Assembly: GCA_030041295.1 (NCBI GenBank)
Contig: JASHOD010000107.1
Coordinates: forward strand, 1-64,000
Origin: Nitrososphaerales archaeon
GTDB taxonomy: Archaea > Thermoproteota > Nitrososphaeria > Nitrososphaerales > CADDZS01
DNA length: 64,000 bases
Direction of reading: 5' to 3'
Made by a program: the position numbers and the translations under genes. The notes under the pieces were generated by a model. That model saw only the letters and a list, made by a program, of their open reading frames with translations. It ran no database searches and was not told the DNA's origin. Position 1 is the first letter of the stretch. The number at the start of each line of letters is the position of its first letter. This document shows, piece by piece, positions 1 to 8,115 of the stretch.

Positions 1-394
1 TGAAGATATCAGGTACATCAGATCAATGTATCGAAGGGGGAACTATCAGGGACGAAAGTATCGTCATCAAATGAACAATAACTGGCCGTACAATGAAATT
101 AAAAGACAAACAGAATACAAAGCTCAATGGAAGGGGATTCCGGTAATTTACTTGACGAAATCCGAAACCAGAGGAACGAGTTCGAACTGCTACATATGCG
201 GGGAGTTACTCCAAAGTAGCAGAGATAAGAAAAGAGAAAGACAGCTCTGGTGTTGGAAGTGTGAGAGGTGGTTTGATCGCGACCTCGTTGCGGTCATGAA
301 CATATCTCACCGCGGCTGGGTGAGTTTCGCACAGTCGCATTACAAAGGCATTGGAAATGAAGCAGGTGGTCTCGGAACGCGTACGAATGGATGA
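1..394 (+). CDS. tnpB: TnpB RNA-guided nuclease, C-terminal part (5' end outside window)
   Basis: The frame is open from the first codon of the window, so this is the C-terminal part of a TnpB (IS200/IS605/IS1341-type, OrfB) protein. Visible family signatures are the YRRGNYQGRKYRHQMN stretch, the YKAQWKGIPVIYL strand, a four-cysteine zinc ribbon (CYICG, then CWKC) and the RuvC-III motif FDRDLVAVMNI with its catalytic Asp. TnpB proteins are nucleases guided by an omega RNA made from the 3' end of the gene and the element's right end. Compared with the 29.6-kb copy, this frame appears shifted after GNEA, giving a short aberrant tail (GGLGTRTNG). In the +1 frame the conserved tail (MDEPLIRIVDP) continues, so the gene may be mildly damaged at its C-terminus. 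Confidence 0.88.
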   Translation, partial: EDIRYIRSMYRRGNYQGRKYRHQMNNNWPYNEIKRQTEYKAQWKGIPVIYLTKSETRGTSSNCYICGELLQSSRDKKRERQLWCWKCERWFDRDLVAVMNISHRGWVSFAQSHYKGIGNEAGGLGTRTNG

Positions 395-500
395 ACCGCT
401 AATCCGAATAGTCGATCCAATGAAGTTATGTCAGAGGAAGAAGGGGAGAGAGATCTTTTAGTTTGATTGATCTGATCTCAACCGAAGACTACGCAGAACC
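296..500 (+). mobile_element. Right end of TnpB element, copy A (candidate omega RNA region)
   Basis: This stretch recurs at 6162-6368 and 29602-29862. It runs from the tnpB codons for MNISHRGW through a core around 400-435 that is nearly invariant among copies (it contains ATCCGAATAGTCGATCCAAT), and ends in the terminal repeat CCGAAGACTACGCAGAACC at 482-500. In TnpB systems this 3' segment is transcribed as the omega RNA scaffold and the bases just outside the right end act as guide. Here those bases begin GTTAATAAATACGAGG at 501. The repeat is seen directly; the RNA role is inference. Confidence 0.75.
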
Positions 501-559
501 GTTAATAAATACGAGGAGGCTAAAAAGAGAGAATAAATGCAAGTTCAGTCTCAAGAGAG

Positions 560-895
560 TTGCGATCTAATTTAGTTTTGATACCTGAGGATAACGAAGA
601 ACAGGAAGAAGAAGAGCCAGAGTTTGGAGAGCTCTTGCGTGAGCTAGACCGTGACGAGATTCACATCGTGATCAGAGAGGAGACAAGAAGATTCTCAAAA
701 CCCACTACACTAATTCAAGGAATCCCTTCGAACAACGGTGAACTGGAGCGAGTGACTCGCGAACTTAAAAAGAAACTTGCGACAGGAGGAACGTCCAAGG
801 ACGGCCAAATTGTCTTGCAGGGGGACAAACGAGAGGACGCAAAGGATGCCCTCGTGAAGATGGGATATTCCCGCGCTCAGATTGAAGTGCTCTAA
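560..895 (+). CDS. eIF1/SUI1-family translation initiation factor
   Basis: The C-terminal 70 residues match the SUI1 fold: ETRRFSKPTTLIQGI, then KKKLATGGTSKDGQIVLQGD and a final strand region. eIF1 proteins bind the small ribosomal subunit and monitor start-codon choice. The usual archaeal N-terminal cysteine pair is absent and replaced by an acidic segment (NEEQEEEEPEF). The TTG start at 560 is the first canonical start in a frame open from 524. A possible TATA box (TTAATAAATA, 502-511) lies immediately outside the TnpB element, and an ATG 25 nt below it (537) opens only a 12-codon frame. The true start is therefore uncertain. The acidic N-terminus suggests a divergent paralogue rather than the housekeeping copy. 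Confidence 0.8.
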   Translation: MRSNLVLIPEDNEEQEEEEPEFGELLRELDRDEIHIVIREETRRFSKPTTLIQGIPSNNGELERVTRELKKKLATGGTSKDGQIVLQGDKREDAKDALVKMGYSRAQIEVL

Positions 896-899
896 GCAA

Positions 900-1126
900 C
901 TACTTCTCTTTCCTTGCATCTGCGAGTATTTTCTTCTTGGCTAGTTTAGGATCCAGTATGTACAGAATCATCGCATTGGCATGTCCATGCCCCAACCCGC
1001 AATCCGTCTTGAGCCACTTGAGCAGTTCCCTGTACTTCACTAGCCCTTTCTCCTTCGCCATCTTACGATAGTATTCGGGCGTCTTACCAGTTTTTGCCTT
1101 GATGTTATCGATGTAGGCTTACGCAT
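900..1126 (-). pseudogene. DUF4287-domain protein, 5'-damaged
   Basis: Reading the minus strand, the frame from 1118 to 900 encodes YIDNIKAKTGKTPEYYRKMA, a KYRELLKWLK segment and GLGHGHANAMILYI, the pattern I associate with DUF4287 (small proteins of unknown function). An in-frame TAA sits just before the Tyr (1119-1121). An ATG at 1124-1126 followed by Arg-Lys-Pro is in another frame, so a one-base indel appears to have cut off the start. The only in-frame Met is internal (MAKEKG), which would remove the first helix. It lies 4 nt from the convergent eIF1 gene. The family call is from memory of its consensus. Confidence 0.6.
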
Positions 1127-1140
1127 ATTGATATCATTTC

Positions 1141-1548
1141 CTAAAATGCGTTTGCCGCATTAGGCATGCCATTTGGATCTATAAATTGCGTAATGTCCCA
1201 GTATTCAATAATTCTATTGTCCGAACCAAAGCGGAACACATGAGCCTGTCTTAGCCCTCCTTTCTTTGGATCTGATTTGGAGTTCAGTAATTCTGTATGA
1301 GCAACCACAATGTCTCCTTAAGAGACCAAATTTTTGATACTGAGATCAGGATCGGCATATTCTGTTTGCTGTTTTTGGACTTCGGCCATTGCCTCGAACA
1401 GCTCCGACATCCCACCCGTTGTGTACGGATTGTGTTGTCTGCAGTCCTTTGAGCAAAGAGCTAGTCCTCCGCTTGGATTTCCCTGCATGATAAATCCAAA
1501 GAATTTTTCAACAATCTGTTTTCTTTCTTGATCTTCTATCGAAGACAT
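1141..1548 (-). pseudogene. SnoaL-like (NTF2-fold) protein with internal stop
   Basis: The first 76 codons (EKFFGFIMQGNP, then CRQHNPYTTGG) resemble SnoaL-like/NTF2-fold proteins, which often have a QHNP motif in the binding cavity. The frame is interrupted by TAA at 1318-1320 but continues in register with GDIVVAHTELL, a VFRFGSDNRIIEYWD strand and FIDPNGMPNAANAF before a stop at 1141-1143. The downstream half is exactly the rest of the domain, so this is one gene with a nonsense mutation, or a sequencing error. The substrate is unknown; members range from polyketide cyclases to uncharacterised proteins. Confidence 0.75.
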
Positions 1549-1620
1549 ATCCTGACCGCGCTCCTCGTTAGAATGAGGACTACCTAATCTACTTTGATTT
1601 CAAAGATCTAACAGAGTGTC

Positions 1621-2331
1621 CTACATCCGGTAGAACTTTAGCCCTGCAAGGATGAAGAACACGATCTGAACAATCGTCGCTGCAAGATAGGAGACGAGGA
1701 AGGGCGTCGTGCTAGCAGGCAGAGCCAAGGGAACTTGGATCAAGACCAAAATTCCTGTTAACAAAGCCAAATACGAAATCAAATTTCCAAACAGGCTCTT
1801 CCCTTTTAGCATCGCGAAAGCCAAAAACAAGAACGCAATCCCGAGCAGGAAGGTCGACATCAAAAGCGTGTCATTGCTAAAGTCAAGCATGAATTGAAAC
1901 ACTGCGAGAATTCCAGGTTGTTGGGTAGTGGATGCAGCTGCATATTCGCTCGCGGCGCTAATCTCGGCAAAACGAATCGGTAGATCCACCGCAAGGTCAA
2001 CCGTGAGCGCAACAACTCCGATCAGTAAAGTGCCGAGTGCCCCAACCAAATTGATCCTTCGAAACGCAAAATACCACGCACCAAAGGCGATAATGCCGAA
2101 CACATCCAGGGCTACGATCGATGAGATGAATCCTGCATAGCTTGCAGATACGTGGCTGACATTAGCCAAACCCGTCGCGGTCGCATTCGCATAAAGTGCA
2201 TTTGAAGCTAAAGAAACGAGAGGAAGTTGCACGATAAGAGCAATCGCTGCTCCGAATAATGCGACGCCCCCAATTCTGTAGAGGCCCCTGTTTCCAGTCG
2301 ACCTTGAGTCTTCTTCTCCCATTTGCACCAA
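1621..2331 (-). CDS. Polytopic membrane protein, DUF4386-like
   Basis: 236 residues with about seven hydrophobic segments. The first (GGVALFGAAIALIVQLPLVS) follows a short charged N-terminus with LYRIGG, a start typical of DUF4386-like membrane proteins. There are no catalytic motifs or transporter signatures. The gene stands alone between the SnoaL pseudogene and the surface-protein gene. The family assignment rests on N-terminal motif and topology only; an uncharacterised integral membrane protein is the safe reading. Confidence 0.65.
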   Translation of the reverse strand: MVQMGEEDSRSTGNRGLYRIGGVALFGAAIALIVQLPLVSLASNALYANATATGLANVSHVSASYAGFISSIVALDVFGIIAFGAWYFAFRRINLVGALGTLLIGVVALTVDLAVDLPIRFAEISAASEYAAASTTQQPGILAVFQFMLDFSNDTLLMSTFLLGIAFLFLAFAMLKGKSLFGNLISYLALLTGILVLIQVPLALPASTTPFLVSYLAATIVQIVFFILAGLKFYRM

Positions 2332-2507
2332 GGTTCTTCGTCGTGTATAGATGTACTTCTCGTCAAAACATCACTAATAAGTCTGTGGAGAATACGAGCC
2401 CAGAAATCACGAAACCTTTACACAAGAATTGCTATTTCGTTTCTACAGTTTTAGTGAGAAATAAGATTCGTCATCTTGTGGGGGATACTGTCTATTTAGT
2501 GAATGAC

Positions 2508-2550
2508 TGAAGGGTCGATTCGAACGCCCGACCTACAATACGTAGTCCGA
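2508..2550 (-). other. tRNA 3'-end-like fragment
   Basis: On the minus strand GTCGGGCGTTCGAATCGACC resembles a T-arm (TTCGAAT loop with a mostly paired stem, one mismatch), preceded by a CTAC/GTAG mini-hairpin. No matching acceptor 5' strand or D-arm can be found upstream, so it is not a complete tRNA. It could be an attachment-site scar left by an integrative element, or chance. It lies in the otherwise empty spacer upstream of the Ig-like protein gene. Confidence 0.3.
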
Positions 2551-2603
2551 CTCCACAACCACTATTAAAAAAACCGGGAAGATGATTCTCAGACACTTCA
2601 CTC

Positions 2604-5600
2604 TTGTCGCTTAAAATTAGTACTTTGAAATTACATCGCCCTAGGCGAATTTGGAGCGTTCTTTGCCTAGCACTCTTCATAGTCTCCTCGATTGCCGCAG
2701 TTCCATCCTTTTCCCCGCAAATTACCTCCAATGCCTCGAGTGGCTCTGATCTCGGTTTACAGCTTTCGGTTCTGCCAAGCGTACTCCCGGCGGACAATGG
2801 AACTTATTCTTCGATTGTGATTGAACTTGTCAACATCACATCAGGACTACCTGCGGTCCCGGCAAGCAATGTGACAATATACCTCACTTCATCGAATAAG
2901 ACAGTGGGAAATGTAGTCCAAAGTCCCATTACATTTCAAAACGGCAGCTTATATGTCGACGCACAATTTCAGACGACCTGCTATCCAGGAAGCACTGTCG
3001 TTACAGCAAGCTCCAATGGTTACGCCACGGGAAGCGTCACTGTTACGACTCAATTGACGGCCGGGAGTCCATATGCGCTGGAAGTTTACCCCAGTCCTAC
3101 ATCGATTCCTGCTGATGAAAGGCTCAACTCTCTCATCTTTGTTGAAGCAGTTGATGCATTTGGAAATCCTGTTGAGCTACCTAGTTCAGTCAACGTATCG
3201 CTCTCATCATCAAATCTTCAAGTCGGATCAGTTCCTAGATCACTAATTCTTACTGCGGGAGAGAGTTTTGGAAATGTCACATTTACTCCCACATACTCTT
3301 CTGGTTCAACTACGATCGAAGCTGCAGCAAACGGCCTCCTCTCTGGAAATGCGACGATGACAACGACTGGCCCAGTGGCGAGAAAATTGCTGTTATCAGT
3401 CGCCCCATCAGTACTTTATGCACATGCTGGATCAACCGCGACGATCTCTGTTCAGCTTATTGATAGCACAACCAGTACACCAGTTGATGCTCACGCTCCA
3501 GTCCAAGTCATTCTCACCTCGAACAACCCAGCGATTGCTCAGGTTGCAAACAGCACACTATACATTCCGTCTGGATCTTCGTACGCAACAGAAAACCTGA
3601 TAGCTCAGGGCAGCAGCGCTATAGGATACGTCAACATAACTGCTGCCGCGCAAGGATATGTTGCAACGACTTATACTGTTGATGTAAATTCGACCTTGGC
3701 TTCCTACGGAACTTCCGATCCGTTCATCAGCTTCTTACAACCTTACTTTGCACCGAGTGAATTGTTGACCGACAACAGAACATATCTAGGTGGAGTTGTG
3801 GTCGAGTTAGAGACTTTGGATATAAAGACCGGGGACATTAATCCCGCGACAGCTCCCGTTAGTAATGTAACAGTATGGGCAAGGTCGTCTGACAATGCCA
3901 CTATGCAAGTTAGCACGGCTTCTGTGTTAATTATAAGTGGTTCCGTAGATGCTACTTTCAATATCACTTCTACGTATCTATCTGGTTCTGCCAATGTTAC
4001 TGCACTGGCTAACAATTGGAACTCTCACACAGTCTTGCTAACATCGTTTGGGTACATCGCTGATTCTCTTAACGTCCAAGTTGCACTACCGACACTTATA
4101 GCAGATGGGTTAAGCCACGGAATTGTCACTATTGGCTTGGTTGACAGTGCACTGAATGTTCCGGTCGAAGCGCCGTACCCCATCGTAGTCAATTTGTCTA
4201 GTAGCAGTACATGCTGTGGTTCGGTTTCAAAGCAAGTCACAATCCAAACAGGTAGCTCATATGCACGGGCCAATTTCACAACATCTGGAATCGCTGGTTC
4301 TACGATTATCACGGCCGTCGCTCCGGGACTAGTGAGTTCAAGTACCCCATTGGTTACTGTTAGCGCCTATCCTGATACTTCGTTGGAGCTATTCGTCGAG
4401 CCGAACGTGATCCTGGCTGGAGGAGCAAATTATCACGACCTTCTTGCCATTCAGGCATTTGATGCATCAGGCGACTTGGCAAAATCTCCAACCAACACCA
4501 ATGTGCTTCTAGATGTGGCAAATTCAAGTATTGGAAGCGTTTCACCAAGTATTACCATCAGCCCATACTCGAATTTTGCATTCGCGAACTTTAACACAAC
4601 TCTTGAAGCTGGAAATATCAATGTCACCGCTATGGCAAGCGGATATAGCTCTACGAGCATATCGTTCTTGTCAACTGTATTCCCTATGAGTGTCAGTATC
4701 AATGATACAGAGACCACAGTTCCACTAGGAGGCAAACTTGCTTTTGATGTCAACGTCGCGTCTGAAGGAGTTCCGTTGTCAGGAGCTGCAGTGTCATTCA
4801 GCCTCAATGGGGGAACAGACCTCGGCAACGTCACGGGTCCTTCAAACACGAATTCGCAGGGTCTTGCCACTGTAACCTACTCGGCAGGCAACGTACTTGG
4901 CGAAATTCCGATCAGCGTCCTAGTTACCAAGGTTGGGTATCAGGCGTTCTCAGAAATAATAGACGTTAATGTCGTAAATCCTGTTATGAACGCGCAACTA
5001 AGCGCTTCCCCGAGTATCATTTCCGTTGGAACGGACAGCAACCTTACACTGGACGTCACGGCGTCAGGTTCGGCACTTGTAAACGCCACCGTGCAGTGGT
5101 CCGCAGTCAACGGTACAATTTCAAATGCACAATTTTCAACGAACTCCGCTGGAATTGCGACGGCGATATATTTTGCAAGAACGATCGCTTCATCAGACCT
5201 AGTCCAAGCCAAGATCACAAAGCAGGGATACAACCCCTACATTGCGAACTTGACTTTGAGTGTTATAGTACCGGTGTTCACGGTCCAAAATACGGTCAAC
5301 CCTGCGAATGTTCAAGCAGGGCAGAAATTCACAGTCCAACTTCAAGTCTCGGCTTTCGGAGCTGCAGCATCGAACGCAAGCTTGAGCTGGAATACGAACG
5401 CCACAGAAGCGGGCGCAAGTGATTTTACCAATTCGTCAGGTGGGGCGAATGCGACATTTATAGCTGGAAAGGAGCCTGGTGTGGAAGCGATTCAAGTCGG
5501 TATCAGTCAAAGTGGAATCAACACGTATCTTGACAACATGTCTGTGAACGTTTACCTCTACAACTTGACGGCGACCGAGACCTTAGCGCACTCGTCAATT

Positions 5601-6029
5601 GTGACGAGCTATGGCGACAACGTTACTTTACACGTCACGTCGAACGGAGTCGGAGTTCCTAACGCCTCTATCACTTGGGTAGTTAAGAATGGAACTCTGG
5701 GTCTAAAACCGCCTCTGTTCACTAATGGAACTGGGTATGCGATAGCAACCTACACCTCCGGCACTGAACCAGGCAATTTCACGATTGAGGCGCTGATTTC
5801 AAAATTAGGGTATGACAACGCAACCGAGAAGATGTTCGTACTTGTCGCTCAAAAATCGACACCAGCCCCAACGTCGTCGAAGATTCTTCAAACTAACCCT
5901 CTGCTTGTGAAAGTAGGGAATGTGCTCCCTGTCTGGACTTTCATTCCAATCGCGGGCGCGGCTGGTGGAGTGGGCTTTTTCTTCTTCCGTCGGTATAGAA
6001 ACGGCGGAGGATATAGCTACGACGAGTAG
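2604..6029 (+). CDS. Large cell-surface protein with about ten Ig-like domains and C-terminal membrane anchor
   Basis: 1141 residues. A TTG start gives a basic N-region and a signal peptide (VLCLALFIVSSIAA, residues about 20-35). Six related modules of about 100-110 residues follow, each opening with a pattern like PSVLPADNGTYSSIVIEL and ending GSTxVTAxANGY. Then come four modules of a second type (about residues 695-1085) with patterns such as VSEGVPLSGAAVSFS and GLATVTYSAG, resembling bacterial Ig-like (Big/invasin) domains. The C-terminus is a transmembrane helix (WTFIPIAGAAGGVGFFFF) plus a short basic tail. Asn-X-Ser/Thr sequons are very frequent, suggesting heavy N-glycosylation. Probable role: cell envelope or adhesion stalk. 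The repeats imply growth by internal duplication. Confidence 0.8.
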   Translation: MSLKISTLKLHRPRRIWSVLCLALFIVSSIAAVPSFSPQITSNASSGSDLGLQLSVLPSVLPADNGTYSSIVIELVNITSGLPAVPASNVTIYLTSSNKTVGNVVQSPITFQNGSLYVDAQFQTTCYPGSTVVTASSNGYATGSVTVTTQLTAGSPYALEVYPSPTSIPADERLNSLIFVEAVDAFGNPVELPSSVNVSLSSSNLQVGSVPRSLILTAGESFGNVTFTPTYSSGSTTIEAAANGLLSGNATMTTTGPVARKLLLSVAPSVLYAHAGSTATISVQLIDSTTSTPVDAHAPVQVILTSNNPAIAQVANSTLYIPSGSSYATENLIAQGSSAIGYVNITAAAQGYVATTYTVDVNSTLASYGTSDPFISFLQPYFAPSELLTDNRTYLGGVVVELETLDIKTGDINPATAPVSNVTVWARSSDNATMQVSTASVLIISGSVDATFNITSTYLSGSANVTALANNWNSHTVLLTSFGYIADSLNVQVALPTLIADGLSHGIVTIGLVDSALNVPVEAPYPIVVNLSSSSTCCGSVSKQVTIQTGSSYARANFTTSGIAGSTIITAVAPGLVSSSTPLVTVSAYPDTSLELFVEPNVILAGGANYHDLLAIQAFDASGDLAKSPTNTNVLLDVANSSIGSVSPSITISPYSNFAFANFNTTLEAGNINVTAMASGYSSTSISFLSTVFPMSVSINDTETTVPLGGKLAFDVNVASEGVPLSGAAVSFSLNGGTDLGNVTGPSNTNSQGLATVTYSAGNVLGEIPISVLVTKVGYQAFSEIIDVNVVNPVMNAQLSASPSIISVGTDSNLTLDVTASGSALVNATVQWSAVNGTISNAQFSTNSAGIATAIYFARTIASSDLVQAKITKQGYNPYIANLTLSVIVPVFTVQNTVNPANVQAGQKFTVQLQVSAFGAAASNASLSWNTNATEAGASDFTNSSGGANATFIAGKEPGVEAIQVGISQSGINTYLDNMSVNVYLYNLTATETLAHSSIVTSYGDNVTLHVTSNGVGVPNASITWVVKNGTLGLKPPLFTNGTGYAIATYTSGTEPGNFTIEALISKLGYDNATEKMFVLVAQKSTPAPTSSKILQTNPLLVKVGNVLPVWTFIPIAGAAGGVGFFFFRRYRNGGGYSYDE

Positions 6030-6161
6030 CAGCATGCCGCTGTATCGTGTGCTTCGAGATCCTCCGAATTTGCAGTGTGCGGTCCAAAAATCAAGTGCAC
6101 CGAATGTAGAGCAAATCTAATCTTAATTCTCTGCCATCCTAAAAATTCGCTGGATTGAACG

Positions 6162-6368
6162 TGAACATGTCTCACCGCGGCTGGGTGAGGTTCGCACAGA
6201 GGCATTGGAAATGAAGCAGTGGCATCGGAACGCGAACGAAGGGACGGAGCAACCGCTAATCCGAATAGTCGATCCAATGAAGTTATGTCAGAGGGAGAAG
6301 AAGAAGGGGAGAGATCTATAGTTTGATTGCTCGATCTACTTTCTATCAACCGAAGACTACACAGAACC
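6162..6368 (+). mobile_element. TnpB element remnant, copy B (5'-truncated, right end intact)
   Basis: Homologous to 296-500 and to the right part of 29602-29862. It starts at the tnpB codons ACATGTCTCACCGCGGCTGG, has the invariant core at about 6255-6292, and ends with the terminal repeat ATCAACCGAAGACTACACAG plus AACC at 6368. No left terminal repeat is found between 6030 and 6162, so it is 5'-truncated. A roughly 20-nt deletion relative to copy A lies near 6200. The bases outside the end (CGCGAATGAAATAAAGCCG) would be the guide if an omega RNA were made. The JAMM gene starts 55 nt downstream. Confidence 0.75.
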
Positions 6369-6423
6369 CGCGAATGAAATAAAGCCGTGAGAAAAGAGAG
6401 GTCTTTTCGCGGAAAGATTTAAC

Positions 6424-6897
6424 TTGAATGCACGTTCGATAGTGCTCTATCGCGAGATGCTTGACGAGATACACTCTCACGCCATTTCAACTTTTCCTGA
6501 AGAGTGCTGTGGGCTAATGTTCGGTAATTCTTCTGAGAACAGTAAGGACGAGGCTAAACACGTTATAAGAATCCGTAGATTGGATAACGCGTTCGATCCT
6601 TCCCAGAGATTCCATAGGTATTCTCTTGATCCTAGGGAATTCCTAATGGAGGAAAAGAGCGCGGAAGAAAGGGGCGAAAAAATAATTGGAGTGTACCACT
6701 CACACCCGAATGCGCCACCAAAGCCCTCAGAATTTGATCGAGCTCATGCATGGCCGGAACTATCATACGTCATTGTAGAAGTTCTAAACGGAAAGATTTT
6801 CGAAACGAGAAGCTGGATCCTGAGGGAAGATAAGAAAGGGTTCATTCCTCAAGCGATTCGCGTTAAACTGCACGAAAAAAAGGAAGGATTGGACTAG
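6424..6897 (+). CDS. JAMM/MPN+ metalloprotease (archaeal Rpn11/Mec-type)
   Basis: 157 residues, the size of a minimal JAMM domain. The signature is complete: an upstream Glu in FPEECCGLMFG, then YHSHPNAPPKPSEFD, giving the zinc-binding HxH-x(n)-S-x2-D set. JAMM proteases cut isopeptide or peptide bonds after ubiquitin-like or sulfur-carrier proteins. Its stop is followed after one base by the ATG of a MoeB-type E1 enzyme, so the two are surely co-transcribed. This points to processing of a ubiquitin-like sulfur carrier (SAMP/MoaD/CysO type) rather than general proteolysis. TTG at 6424 is the start used; a GTG six codons later is possible. The operon promoter region borders the TnpB remnant. 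Confidence 0.88.
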   Translation: MNARSIVLYREMLDEIHSHAISTFPEECCGLMFGNSSENSKDEAKHVIRIRRLDNAFDPSQRFHRYSLDPREFLMEEKSAEERGEKIIGVYHSHPNAPPKPSEFDRAHAWPELSYVIVEVLNGKIFETRSWILREDKKGFIPQAIRVKLHEKKEGLD

Positions 6898-6898
6898 A

Positions 6899-8077
6899 AT
6901 GTTGACGACAGACTCTGACCTTCCGCTCGAGAAGAGGAATGTGATTATCTCCCCCAGAGAATACAGGAGGTACGGGAGGCATCTCATAATGCCCGAGGTG
7001 GGGCTCGAAGGCCAGAGGCGACTAAAAGCCGCGCGGGTGCTTATCATCGGAACTGGAGGACTTGGCGCTCCATGTTCTTTGTATCTTGCTGCGGCCGGCG
7101 TTGGAACTATCGGCCTCGTGGATTTCGACGTAATTGACGAAACAAATCTGCACAGGCAGATACTTTACGCTGACAAGGATGTCGGCAAGTCCAAGGTGCA
7201 GACAGCAATGGAGCGTTTGCGCGAAACAAATCAAAATATTATGATCAAAACTTACGAAAGGCAGCTCACTAGCGAAAATGCCCTAGAAGTATTTAGTGAA
7301 TATGACATAATTGTGGATGCGACCGACAACTTTCCGACGCGCTATTTGACGAACGACGCTTGCGTCAAGCTCGGCAAGCCGAACGTGTATGCGAGCATAT
7401 TTCGTTTCGAGGGCCAAGCTACCGTATTCTATCCGAAGAGGGAAGGCCCCTGTTACAGGTGCCTGTATCCAAAGCCGCCCCCTCCAGGTCTCGTCCCATC
7501 GTGCGCGGAGGGCGGGGTTCTAGGTGTACTACCGGGCCTCGTCGGATTGATTCAAGCGACGGAAGCCGTGAAGCTGATTTTGAACAGGGGAGAGCCTTTG
7601 ATCGGCAGGTTGCTTGTCTACGATGCTTTGGGAATGACTTTCGAAGAGTTAAAGATTAGAAGGAATCCAAATTGTCCCGTTTGCTCTAAAGATCCTTCTG
7701 AGATCAAATTGATTGACTATGAACAATTTTGTGGCATTACAAGAGACGGGAGTGAGAATCTAGCGGTGGTAAATCCAACTGAACTCTACGCCGAACTGGA
7801 GAGTGGGAAGAAAGTGCGTTTGATAGACGTGAGAGAACCTCATGAGTATGAAATTGCGCACATCGAGGGTTCGACCCTGATTCCACTAGGAGAGCTTCCA
7901 AGTAGGGTCAACGAACTCGACACGGCGAACGAGCTCGTGATGTACTGCCACACGGGACAGCGAAGCGCGAGGGCAACAATGTTCCTGCGAGGCTTGGGCT
8001 TCAAGAAAGTGCGAAATCTCGAGGGCGGAATCGATGCGTGGGCGGTCGAAGTTGATCGTTCGATGAATCGTTACTAA
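6899..8077 (+). CDS. moeZ: E1-like adenylyltransferase/sulfurtransferase (MoeB domain plus rhodanese)
   Basis: 392 residues. The N-terminal ThiF/MoeB domain (about 20-265) has the nucleotide-binding GTGGLGAP, the DATDNFPTRY substrate motif, paired zinc cysteines (CYRC and CPVC) and PSCAEGGVLGVLPG. The C-terminal rhodanese domain (about 290-385) has the active-site loop CHTGQRS with its persulfide Cys. Enzymes of this architecture (MoeZ/MOCS3) adenylate the C-terminal Gly-Gly of a sulfur carrier and convert it to a thiocarboxylate for molybdopterin, thiolated tRNA or cysteine synthesis. Archaeal versions can also drive SAMP conjugation. Pairing with a JAMM protease gives an activate/deconjugate module; no carrier protein gene is adjacent. 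Confidence 0.9.
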   Translation: MLTTDSDLPLEKRNVIISPREYRRYGRHLIMPEVGLEGQRRLKAARVLIIGTGGLGAPCSLYLAAAGVGTIGLVDFDVIDETNLHRQILYADKDVGKSKVQTAMERLRETNQNIMIKTYERQLTSENALEVFSEYDIIVDATDNFPTRYLTNDACVKLGKPNVYASIFRFEGQATVFYPKREGPCYRCLYPKPPPPGLVPSCAEGGVLGVLPGLVGLIQATEAVKLILNRGEPLIGRLLVYDALGMTFEELKIRRNPNCPVCSKDPSEIKLIDYEQFCGITRDGSENLAVVNPTELYAELESGKKVRLIDVREPHEYEIAHIEGSTLIPLGELPSRVNELDTANELVMYCHTGQRSARATMFLRGLGFKKVRNLEGGIDAWAVEVDRSMNRY

Positions 8078-8115
8078 ATTAGCTCTGGAAGAGCTCGTTC
8101 TTACCTATGAGCCAT

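Noticed and set aside
2508-2550. Complete tRNA gene on the minus strand
   Set aside because: Only a T-arm-like part folds, with a mismatch. There is no matching acceptor strand or D-arm within 75 nt, so it is listed only as a fragment.
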